Position numbers and translations under genes: made by a program. A DNA stretch of 64,000 nt from Bacteroidetes bacterium RIFCSPLOWO2_12_FULL_37_12 (GTDB lineage Bacteria > Bacteroidota > Bacteroidia > 2-12-FULL-37-12): the NCBI GenBank assembly GCA_001769655.1, contig MEPC01000020.1:138516-202515 (forward strand). The letters are read 5' to 3'. Positions 8,053 through 14,810 of this stretch are shown piece by piece (the first letter of the stretch is position 1; the number at the start of each line of letters is the position of its first letter). Below the pieces are notes generated by a model. That model was not told the origin of the DNA. It saw only the letters and a list, made by a program, of their open reading frames with translations, and ran no database searches.

Positions 8053-8074
8053 TTCGTTTATAATCAAATACCCG

Positions 8075-8734
8075 ATGAACTACTATAAAAAAGTTACGCT
8101 TTCATTTATCCTTGTATTTTTCTCCCTCTCGATATTCAGCGCTCATGCTCAGGGGATCCGGTATCCCAAAAACGACACTATCCGGATGGTTATTAAGAAT
8201 GAAATCGTTCGTTTTTTTTCTGCCTCCTTCTGGAGTGGAGTAGAAATTCCGGTAACCAACCGCAAATCGGTTTATATTTCGGGAATAGCTACGTATGGTT
8301 CTCCCTCCGGTCGCTATGACCAGATAACCGGCTGGGGCGCAGAATTTCAATATCGTAATTACCTCGGTAAAGGAAGCTTTATCACCGACCGTCCTATTTA
8401 TTTTGCTTATCAGCTTATGGGAAGAAGGATTTTTGAATTTGAAGAAAATACCACTCCTATTTATACAACTGACCAGTACGGGTACCAAAAAATCACCGGA
8501 GAAAATTATTCTGAAACAAAAAAAGGATATACGGTTTTTTATGGGGGCATGCTGATTGGAATGCAGTTGTTCATAAACGAAATTTTTACTGTTGATTTGA
8601 ACTTCGGTGGCGGACTGCGCCTTACTCGTATGGACGGCTCAAAACAATTTACCCGTTATAAAGGCATAACCGAACTCGACTATTCGGGTGTTCTTCCACG
8701 CGCAGGATTTATCATCGGAATTATTCACCGGTGA
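8075..8734 (+). CDS. Exported outer-membrane-like protein, paralogue of the 9014 gene
   Basis: The protein has a clear signal peptide (MNYYKKVTLSFILVFFSLSIFSAHAQG). About 195 residues of alternating polar/hydrophobic strands follow, with aromatic-rich segments (EFQYRNYLGKGSF, VDLNFGGGLRLTR). The end is LDYSGVLPRAGFIIGIIHR. This looks like a small outer-membrane beta-barrel or periplasmic strand-rich protein. The gene at 9014 shares its layout, the RNYLGK motif and the LDY(S/T)G...IG/VGII end, so the two are paralogues. No functional family is recognised. Confidence 0.8.
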   Translation: MNYYKKVTLSFILVFFSLSIFSAHAQGIRYPKNDTIRMVIKNEIVRFFSASFWSGVEIPVTNRKSVYISGIATYGSPSGRYDQITGWGAEFQYRNYLGKGSFITDRPIYFAYQLMGRRIFEFEENTTPIYTTDQYGYQKITGENYSETKKGYTVFYGGMLIGMQLFINEIFTVDLNFGGGLRLTRMDGSKQFTRYKGITELDYSGVLPRAGFIIGIIHR

Positions 8735-8784
8735 ACTGATAAATAATGGGTATAGTAAGATTTTTATGGGTTACTACAGAACTA

Positions 8785-8884
8785 TCTGGTTTGAGTATGT
8801 AGCCAAGCTGGTGTGATAGGTACTTAAACCCAAAGTGAGGTTTAAGTCGCAACCACATTAGCTGGGCTACTGACTTAAACCAGA
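8785..8884. repeat. 100-base imperfect palindromic element
   Basis: The 25-base arms at 8785-8809 and 8860-8884 pair with four mismatches. Inside lies a second perfect 9-bp hairpin, ACTTAAACC (8822-8830) with GGTTTAAGT (8839-8847). The whole forms a long cruciform or stem-loop in the gap between two paralogous genes. It resembles a REP- or MITE-type element. No ORF is inside. Confidence 0.75.
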
Positions 8885-8909
8885 ACGTGCACCTTTAATA
8901 TTTAAAACC

Positions 8910-8931
8910 GAGACACGGAGCACCGTGTCTC
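8910..8931. repeat. GAGACACGG hairpin
   Basis: GAGACACGG (8910-8918) and CCGTGTCTC (8923-8931) pair perfectly around AGCA. There is no T run, so it is not a standard terminator. It is probably a dispersed intergenic palindrome. Confidence 0.7.
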
Positions 8932-8943
8932 TACAACAAACGC

Positions 8944-9010
8944 CCTATACCCCTATACCCCTATACCCCTATACCCCTATACCCCTATACCCCTATACCC
9001 TATATCCCTC
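8944..9010. repeat. (CTATACCC)n octamer repeat, G-quadruplex-capable on the - strand
   Basis: About seven tandem copies of the 8-mer CTATACCC end only a few bases before the ATG at 9014. On the - strand this gives GGGG tracts separated by TATA, a standard quadruplex pattern. Related arrays lie at 12628-12670 and at the end of the window. Confidence 0.9.
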
Positions 9011-9013
9011 CCA

Positions 9014-9679
9014 ATGGCACACAAAATCTTTCCAGTTTTTATTCTTTTTATAATACCATTTAAAATACTTGCCTTCAAACTACCCTCAAACGAACCTTCA
9101 GCCCGTACCATTTATACTGTTGATTTTTTCCGGCTTGTGCAAGGTACTTTTGAATTATCACGAGAAAAACCATTTACAAAAAACCGTTCCTTGCATATAG
9201 CATTGTTGGGAACGTATGCATCAACGAAAGGCCTTGCCAAGCCCTATCTCGAAGCGCAGGATTTTTCTTATACGAAGAGTTATACAGGGATTGACCAACG
9301 GAGCAAAGAGTTGCGCGGGGGCGGCGTTAACATCCAGGTTAGAAATTACCTGGGCAAGAACCCAACACTTTTTGAGGGTTTTTTCCTTTCATCCGAATTT
9401 ATTGCAAGATATCTTTTCATTAATTCACTCGTTTATGATTACGAGCTTGAATCGGAGAGGGAACTAAACTCTGAAATGATTCAGGGGTATTTAGGGTACA
9501 ATGTTGGATGGCAAAAAATTTTCCGGCATGTAGTTTCGTTGGATTTTCATGTAGGCGGTGGATTCTGGTACAGTAAATATTCCAACGAAAAAAAACCTAC
9601 AAAATATCAACAAAGCTATCAGCTCGACTATACAGGATTTTTTTTTAATTCCGGTATTCTGGTAGGTATTATTATATAA
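9014..9679 (+). CDS. Exported outer-membrane-like protein, paralogue of the 8075 gene
   Basis: The N-terminus is a signal peptide (MAHKIFPVFILFIIPFKILAF). The mature part of about 200 residues has strand-like aromatic/glycine patterns (VNIQVRNYLGKNP, VSLDFHVGGGFWYSKY) and ends LDYTGFFFNSGILVGIII. Length, the RNYLGK motif and the terminal strand match the gene at 8075. Both are probably small beta-barrels from a duplication. The ATG at 9014 directly follows a C-rich octamer repeat, an unusual ribosome-entry context. Function unknown. Confidence 0.8.
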   Translation: MAHKIFPVFILFIIPFKILAFKLPSNEPSARTIYTVDFFRLVQGTFELSREKPFTKNRSLHIALLGTYASTKGLAKPYLEAQDFSYTKSYTGIDQRSKELRGGGVNIQVRNYLGKNPTLFEGFFLSSEFIARYLFINSLVYDYELESERELNSEMIQGYLGYNVGWQKIFRHVVSLDFHVGGGFWYSKYSNEKKPTKYQQSYQLDYTGFFFNSGILVGIII

Positions 9680-9700
9680 CCCCCACACCGCAATAAATCC

Positions 9701-10636
9701 ATGGAAATCCATCAAGGCATTGAAAATCTTCCGAAATTCCGTAATCCGGTGATCACAACGGGTACGATGGATGGCGTTCACCTTGGGCATCTTAAAATAA
9801 TTCAATGCCTCAGGGAAGAAGCCCAAAAATCGGAAGGTGAGTCCATCGTTTTTACCCTTTGGCCCCATCCAAGAATAGTGCTTTATCCGGAAGATAATCA
9901 ATTGCGCTTGCTTAATACATTGGATGAAAGAATGAATCTGCTTTCAAAAGCAGGGGTTGAACATTTAATTATATGCCCATTTACAAAAAAGTTTTCCCGG
10001 CTTACTTCTCTTCAATTCATCAGAGATATTCTCTTGCAAAAAATCGGCGCCAGAAAACTAATTGTCGGTTACGACCATCATTTTGGCAGGAACCGTTCGG
10101 GTTCTTACGAGGACCTGAAAAAACTTTCCACCGGACTTGGATTTGAACTATTCAGAGTCACACAGCAGTTAGTTAAGAACACTCCGGTTAGTTCCACTAA
10201 AATACGGATTGCACTTGAAAAAGGTCAAATAGAAAAATCCAATGAAATGTTGGGGTATGATTTTTCATTTACCGGAAAAGTGACGGAAGGAAAAAAAGTA
10301 GGCGCCACTATTGGTTTTCCTACAGCAAATATTGAAATAGCCGAAACCTATAAGATGATTCCTGCCGACGGGGTGTATAATGTTAAAATACGTATAGATG
10401 ATAAAATGTTTTATGGAATGTTGAACATTGGCTTTCGACCAACCCTGTATGGTCAAAACAGAACTATTGAAGTACATCTGCTTGATTTTGCGGAAAATAT
10501 CTATGGAAAAACGCTTACCGTTTTTGTTTCTAAGATACTCAGGAAAGAGAAAAAATTTGAGAATGTGCAGAAACTGAAAGAGCAGTTGATGCTGGATGAA
10601 AAAGAAACCCGTGAATTTTTTATCAAAGGGAAATAA
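9701..10636 (+). CDS. ribF: Bifunctional riboflavin kinase/FAD synthetase
   Basis: The 311-residue length is typical of RibF. The N-terminal FAD synthetase half has the nucleotidyltransferase motif TTGTMDGVHLGHLKII (residues about 20-35) and GYDHHFGRNRSG (about 123-134). The C-terminal riboflavin kinase half shows VTEGKKVGATIGFPTANIE, then GVYNVKI and ..MLNIGFRPT. It phosphorylates riboflavin to FMN and adenylates FMN to FAD in the cytoplasm. It begins 21 bases after the preceding gene, so co-transcription is possible, although the functions are not related. Confidence 0.95.
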   Translation: MEIHQGIENLPKFRNPVITTGTMDGVHLGHLKIIQCLREEAQKSEGESIVFTLWPHPRIVLYPEDNQLRLLNTLDERMNLLSKAGVEHLIICPFTKKFSRLTSLQFIRDILLQKIGARKLIVGYDHHFGRNRSGSYEDLKKLSTGLGFELFRVTQQLVKNTPVSSTKIRIALEKGQIEKSNEMLGYDFSFTGKVTEGKKVGATIGFPTANIEIAETYKMIPADGVYNVKIRIDDKMFYGMLNIGFRPTLYGQNRTIEVHLLDFAENIYGKTLTVFVSKILRKEKKFENVQKLKEQLMLDEKETREFFIKGK

Positions 10637-10696
10637 CAACGTAATCGGATTTGGTAACGAATAAATGACTACATACTAAATATCAATTTATTTCTT

Positions 10697-10704
10697 TATT
10701 TTTG
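10697..10704 (+). promoter_or_regulatory. Bacteroidota promoter core for the 10750 gene
   Basis: TATTTTTG fits TAnnTTTG. It lies 46 bases before the ATG at 10750, in the gap after ribF. Confidence 0.4.
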
Positions 10705-10749
10705 CCTATCCAAATAAGTATTCATTAAACATTTCACTAACCCGTAACC

Positions 10750-12555
10750 ATGAAAACACTCCCATTAATCGTTGCTTGCCTGCTTGTTTCTATAGAGCAC
10801 CGGGCACAAAATGTTCTGCTCTCTGAAAATTTCACAACGTATGAAGCTACTGCCGGCACTGCTCCGGCAGGTTGGTTTTTTTCGAGCCATGCCAGTTATA
10901 CTTCTACAACGAATTCAGGTCCCAGCGGTCCCAATTCTTATAAATTCGGAGCCACTAACACGGAAGTAATAACCGCTGAATTTCCGGAGATCGCCGATTC
11001 AGTTATTTTCTGGATCAAAGGAGTAAGCACCGATTCCTTAAGCAGTTTCCTGATTGAACAATATAACAAATCAGCACTTACCTGGGACACTCTTACGTTA
11101 ATACTACCAATTTCAAAAACAGGTACTGTGTATCGTTTTGCACTTGATTCTGGAACCAGCCAGCTAAAATTTACTTATTTTAAATCAGTCGGCAATCTTG
11201 CGTTTGATGATTTCAGTGTCACTACAAATAATACTGCTGATTTTACAGCTCCGGTAATCACTTTAATAGGACCCGCGGCAATGACTGCATTCACCGATAC
11301 CGTATTTAATGACCCGGGTGCCACTGCCATGGATAATGTGGATGGAGATATCTCTGGAAAAATTGTACGAACAGGTTTTATCAAATCAGATAGTGTGGGA
11401 ACATACACCTTGTTTTATAATGTTTCAGACCTCGCTGGAAACCCTGCACAGGAAGTTACTAGAATTGTAACTATCATTGATAGCGACACTATTCCACCCG
11501 TTATAATTCTTAATGGAACAGCTCCTTATAGCATGACAGTGGGAGGAAGCTATTTGGAATCAGGCGCAACCGCCTTCGATAATGTGGATGGTGACCTCAC
11601 TTCTTCCATTTCCATTTCCGGTTCGGTTGATTCCTCTCAAACAGGAATTTACCAGATTTCTTATTCTGTTACAGATAATTCCGGAAATACAGCTACCATT
11701 ATTCGTGAAGTACATGTCTATAGTCAACCCGGTTTGAGTTGCGCTTATCCGTTTTTCTCCGAATATATTGATCCGGTAAGCGGAAATTCAAAAGTCATTG
11801 AGATTTATAATCCAACCGGATTTAATATCAATATGAGTGAATATTCGTTGCATAAATTTACAAACGGTGCCACTTCTTCTACCGTACAGAACTTAGACGG
11901 CATTTTACAAGCAGGCGGTACTTATATTATTTGTCATGATCTGGCAGATACGACAGTACTTGTTATGGCAAACTTAAAGTCATCATTCTTTTCATTTAAC
12001 GGTGATGATGGGCTCATGCTGATGAAAGGCAGTGATACGTTGGATATTTTTGGAAGAATTGGCCAGGACCCGGGAGCGTCATGGGCAAATTCCGACTCAA
12101 CAATTACTACAGCCAATATGACGTTGCGTAGAAAAGCAAGTGTCACATTCGGAGTAATTAATAATCCTTCTGCATTTGACCCATCCGCACAGTGGTTTCC
12201 TTTTGATGCGGCTGATTTTTCGGGACTTGGAAACCATACCATGGATACCTGTGATTTTTCTACCAACATGAAAAATGATTTAGCAGTGGCAGAAAATAAT
12301 TTTTATCTTTTTCCAAACCCAGCCATTAATTATTTATCTTTTACATCATCAAATACCGATGATAATATTTCTGGTTTCGAAATAATTGATATAAGCGGAC
12401 ATGTAATTGTAAAAGAGAAAATAAATTTTACGAAGAATATTAATTTTCAGAAAGTTAACATTCAGAATATAAAACCCGGTTTTTATTTTTTAAACCTTAC
12501 AACTGAAAATAAGAAAGCCAAGCAGCAGTACTATAAGTTTATTGTTATCAGGTAG
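10750..12555 (+). CDS. T9SS-secreted protein with DUF5011 and lamin-tail domains
   Basis: A short signal peptide (MKTLPLIVACLLVSIEHRAQ) is followed by a jelly-roll-like region (about 20-155). Two DUF5011-type Ig-like domains come next (about 165-245 and 250-325), each with the repeated pattern VFNDPGATAMDNVDGDISG / YLESGATAFDNVDGDLTSS. A lamin-tail domain follows (SEYIDPVSGNSKVIEIYNPT, about 340-460), then a T9SS type A sorting domain (YLFPNPAINYL... KPGFYFLNLT). It should be a surface or released multidomain protein. Ig-like and lamin-tail modules often accompany extracellular nucleases or adhesins, but no catalytic domain is visible here. Confidence 0.88.
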   Translation: MKTLPLIVACLLVSIEHRAQNVLLSENFTTYEATAGTAPAGWFFSSHASYTSTTNSGPSGPNSYKFGATNTEVITAEFPEIADSVIFWIKGVSTDSLSSFLIEQYNKSALTWDTLTLILPISKTGTVYRFALDSGTSQLKFTYFKSVGNLAFDDFSVTTNNTADFTAPVITLIGPAAMTAFTDTVFNDPGATAMDNVDGDISGKIVRTGFIKSDSVGTYTLFYNVSDLAGNPAQEVTRIVTIIDSDTIPPVIILNGTAPYSMTVGGSYLESGATAFDNVDGDLTSSISISGSVDSSQTGIYQISYSVTDNSGNTATIIREVHVYSQPGLSCAYPFFSEYIDPVSGNSKVIEIYNPTGFNINMSEYSLHKFTNGATSSTVQNLDGILQAGGTYIICHDLADTTVLVMANLKSSFFSFNGDDGLMLMKGSDTLDIFGRIGQDPGASWANSDSTITTANMTLRRKASVTFGVINNPSAFDPSAQWFPFDAADFSGLGNHTMDTCDFSTNMKNDLAVAENNFYLFPNPAINYLSFTSSNTDDNISGFEIIDISGHVIVKEKINFTKNINFQKVNIQNIKPGFYFLNLTTENKKAKQQYYKFIVIR

Positions 12556-12565
12556 CAGTAATTAA

Positions 12566-12670
12566 CAGGTATAAAGGTATAGGAGTATAAGGTATAAAGG
12601 TATAGCGAAAATGTAACTTTATTCACTCCCTATACCCTATACCCTATACCCTTATACCCTTATACCCTTC
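12566..12670. repeat. Inverted pair of octamer repeats (GGTATAAA)n / (CCCTATA)n
   Basis: Four or five GGTATA(A/G)-type units (12566-12606) face C-rich units CCCTATA/CCCTTATA (12628-12670). The two arms can pair into a long imperfect stem. The C-rich arm has six CCC runs (GGG on the - strand) and ends one base before the ATG at 12672. Confidence 0.85.
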
Positions 12671-12671
12671 C

Positions 12672-13292
12672 ATGCTCTTAAAAATAAGTTCGAAAGAAGT
12701 ATCTCAGCGTTCCATCGCAAAAGTTGTTGAATGTCTGAAAAGCGGTGGTGTCATCATATATCCTACCGACAGTGTATATGGTATGGGATGTGATTTGTAT
12801 AACCACAAGGCAGTAGAACGAATTTGTCTTATCAAAGGAATACGTCCTGAGAAATCAAATTTTTCGATTTTGTGTCACGATTTGAGTAATCTTTCTGAAT
12901 ATTCAAAACAGATTGACACTCCTTTGTATAAGATTATGAAAAGAGCATTACCAGGTCCTTTTACTTTTATTTTGCCTGCCACCAATCTGGTACCCAAGTT
13001 ATTTAAGTCCAGGAAAAAAACGATTGGCATAAGGGTTCCGGATAATATTATTGTAAGTACAATTATTAAAGAGTTGGGAAATCCTTTGGTTTCAACTTCA
13101 ATATATGATGATGATGCCATTCTGGAATATGCCAGTATTCCTGAGGAGATACATGAGAAATATAAGAAAACAGTGGACATAGTCATTGATGGAGGACCGG
13201 GTCATAAGACACCAACCACCGTGGTAGATTGTTCGGGAGGTTCTATTCAGATAATCAGGCAGGGGTTGGGGAATCTGGATGAGTATAGGTGA
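12672..13292 (+). CDS. Sua5/YciO/YrdC family protein (threonylcarbamoyl-AMP synthase-like)
   Basis: The 206-residue YrdC-fold protein has GGVIIYPTDSVYGMGCDLYNHKAVERI, then KGIRPEKSNFSILCHDLSNLSEYSK, ..PGPFTFILPATN..., TIGIRVPDN and STS near 155. This family makes threonylcarbamoyl-AMP from threonine, bicarbonate and ATP for the t6A tRNA modification. The wording around residues 55-70 (KGIRPEKSNFSIL) is closer to the YciO branch, whose activity is less certain, so I give no gene symbol. The start directly abuts a C-rich repeat. It overlaps the open frame of the next gene by four bases. Confidence 0.88.
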   Translation: MLLKISSKEVSQRSIAKVVECLKSGGVIIYPTDSVYGMGCDLYNHKAVERICLIKGIRPEKSNFSILCHDLSNLSEYSKQIDTPLYKIMKRALPGPFTFILPATNLVPKLFKSRKKTIGIRVPDNIIVSTIIKELGNPLVSTSIYDDDAILEYASIPEEIHEKYKKTVDIVIDGGPGHKTPTTVVDCSGGSIQIIRQGLGNLDEYR

Positions 13293-13315
13293 TTTTAATT
13301 TATTCTAAACTAAAA

Positions 13316-13930
13316 ATGTTTTTGAAAAGATTTTTCGTCCCTTTATTATATTTTCAGTTTTCCTTTTTTTTATTGACGGCTCAGGAAAGCCCTATTCTTT
13401 TCAAGCCCGAACAACTACCTGGATTTCCTCCCTCTATTACTGATTTTAATGCGTGGAATCTGGAGGTAGCAATTTCCATGAATTATCTGGCACTCGATGC
13501 TTCAGATTTAATATCCCAACTAAATAAAGACAAGACGCCGGATTCTTATTCCCTGTCGGCTCAGGAAGTGTTGAAAGGTTTAGATGAAAAAGGGTGTCGT
13601 GGAATTCTGATTCATAAATACGGTGACGAAGAACAATTCAAATTTTATGAAATCAATTATTTTCTTTTTGATACTCCTGAGCATGCTGTTGCCTGTATGG
13701 ATATACTCAAAAACTATAAAGGGAAAATGTTGAATAAAGTTTTTCAGCCAGCCGACGGCTTGTTTAATTTTAAAACGGGAGAAAAACAAAAAATATGGCA
13801 CTATACGACCAATTGGGGAGAGAAATTTCTGGCGATTATTCAACAAAAAAATCTTCTGGTATTTGTAGTAACCGATGAGAAGATTCGTGTGGAAGATTGT
13901 ATGCGGCTGGCGGTGAAGGGGGTGAAGTGA
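13316..13930 (+). CDS. Exported hypothetical protein
   Basis: The frame is open from a GTG at 13289 that overlaps the previous stop. The ATG at 13316 places a good signal peptide at the N-terminus (MFLKRFFVPLLYFQFSFFLLTAQ). The mature 180 residues are soluble-looking, with YLALDASDLISQLNKDK and CRGILIHKYGDEEQFKFYEINYFLFDTPEHAVACMDILKNYKG. No family or catalytic motif is recognised. It is probably periplasmic and co-transcribed with the YrdC-fold gene. The two functions have no obvious link. Confidence 0.75.
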   Translation: MFLKRFFVPLLYFQFSFFLLTAQESPILFKPEQLPGFPPSITDFNAWNLEVAISMNYLALDASDLISQLNKDKTPDSYSLSAQEVLKGLDEKGCRGILIHKYGDEEQFKFYEINYFLFDTPEHAVACMDILKNYKGKMLNKVFQPADGLFNFKTGEKQKIWHYTTNWGEKFLAIIQQKNLLVFVVTDEKIRVEDCMRLAVKGVK

Positions 13931-13965
13931 GGGAGGGCTTTCCAATAACTATTAGTTAACAATAA

Positions 13966-14316
13966 TCAATTTTTAGGACGGTTTATGTGTTTTTCTATTT
14001 CAATTAAAACCTGTTCAAGAGTAATTTCAGTTGTTGGAAATACATTTTTACCAATATGTTTATGATGAGGAAAAGTAGAAATGTTTTTCCAGTGTTCTGC
14101 ATTATCCCATCTGATAATCATCTTATGGTTTTTGTCCATCCAGTGAAAAGAATATTTCCGTTCCTTATTTGCAAATCGGTATTCTTTTACAGAAAGAGTA
14201 CTTTTATTATAAAATGTAATTATAACTTTGCATGTGAAAAGGGTCCTTTCATTTACATATTTCAGAATCTTTAAACTTGAAATAATGTGCTTAAACTCCT
14301 TGGCAAGATTTAGCAT
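13966..14316 (-). CDS. TumE/DUF6516-like toxin
   Basis: The 116-residue protein has the features I know from the TumE (DUF6516) family: KYSFHWMDKNHKMIIRWDNAEHWKN followed by STFPHHKHIG and VFPTTEITLEQVLIEIEKHI. The RWDNA and FPHHKH motifs are the conserved core. Members are toxins of type II-like pairs with a small helical antitoxin. Its partner gene ends 7 bases inside its start, so the two are translationally coupled. No database search was possible. The family call rests on these motifs. Confidence 0.72.
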   Translation of the reverse strand: MLNLAKEFKHIISSLKILKYVNERTLFTCKVIITFYNKSTLSVKEYRFANKERKYSFHWMDKNHKMIIRWDNAEHWKNISTFPHHKHIGKNVFPTTEITLEQVLIEIEKHINRPKN

Positions 14317-14609
14317 TTTTCAAGGGTAATAAGCTCTTTTTCATACATGGAAACTGCTTCAGAAGCAAAACGCCAATCCAAAAGATCGTCTTCAAGATTA
14401 AAATTCTCTACGTGAGAACTTTTTAATTTTTTTTCAAATTGTTTAAAAGTCATGCGATACTTTTTCTGAAAAAAAGATACTATGTTTTTGTATTCTTCGA
14501 TTTTACTAAGCGTTAAAAGTTTTGCCTGATTTGCGGCAAAACTAAAAATATCATTATAACCGTGATGATGGATATTATCTGTCAGTGTTTTTAATGTTTG
14601 TACATGCAT
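14310..14609 (-). CDS. TumA-like antitoxin, partner of the TumE-like gene
   Basis: The 99-residue, mostly helical, charged protein has IEEYKNIVSFFQKKYRMTFKQFEKKLK and ends with the acidic stretch NFNLEDDLLDWRFASEAVSMYEKEL. The E-DD-LDW...A pattern near the C-terminus is common in partners of TumE-type toxins. It lies first in the two-gene operon, as expected for an antitoxin, and overlaps the toxin gene by 7 bases. A promoter core is found 23 bases before its ATG. Confidence 0.65.
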   Translation of the reverse strand: MHVQTLKTLTDNIHHHGYNDIFSFAANQAKLLTLSKIEEYKNIVSFFQKKYRMTFKQFEKKLKSSHVENFNLEDDLLDWRFASEAVSMYEKELITLEKC

Positions 14610-14631
14610 AAATTTTATTCTGATTCGAATA

Positions 14632-14639
14632 CAAAGTTA
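14632..14639 (-). promoter_or_regulatory. Bacteroidota promoter core for the TumA-TumE-like operon
   Basis: On the - strand the site reads TAACTTTG, a perfect TAnnTTTG element, 23 bases before the ATG at 14609. Confidence 0.5.
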
Positions 14640-14810
14640 CATCAAAATTACAAATAATTTTTTATATAAAAATAATTTACCTTTGGAAAAGGAATAGAGC
14701 GTACTTAAAGGAGTATTTATACACTTTTACAGGAAATGAAGAACAAGTTAGGAACAAATCATATAATTATTTTGGAATGAACAGTATCAAAAATTTTAAT
14801 CCCAAAAAAC

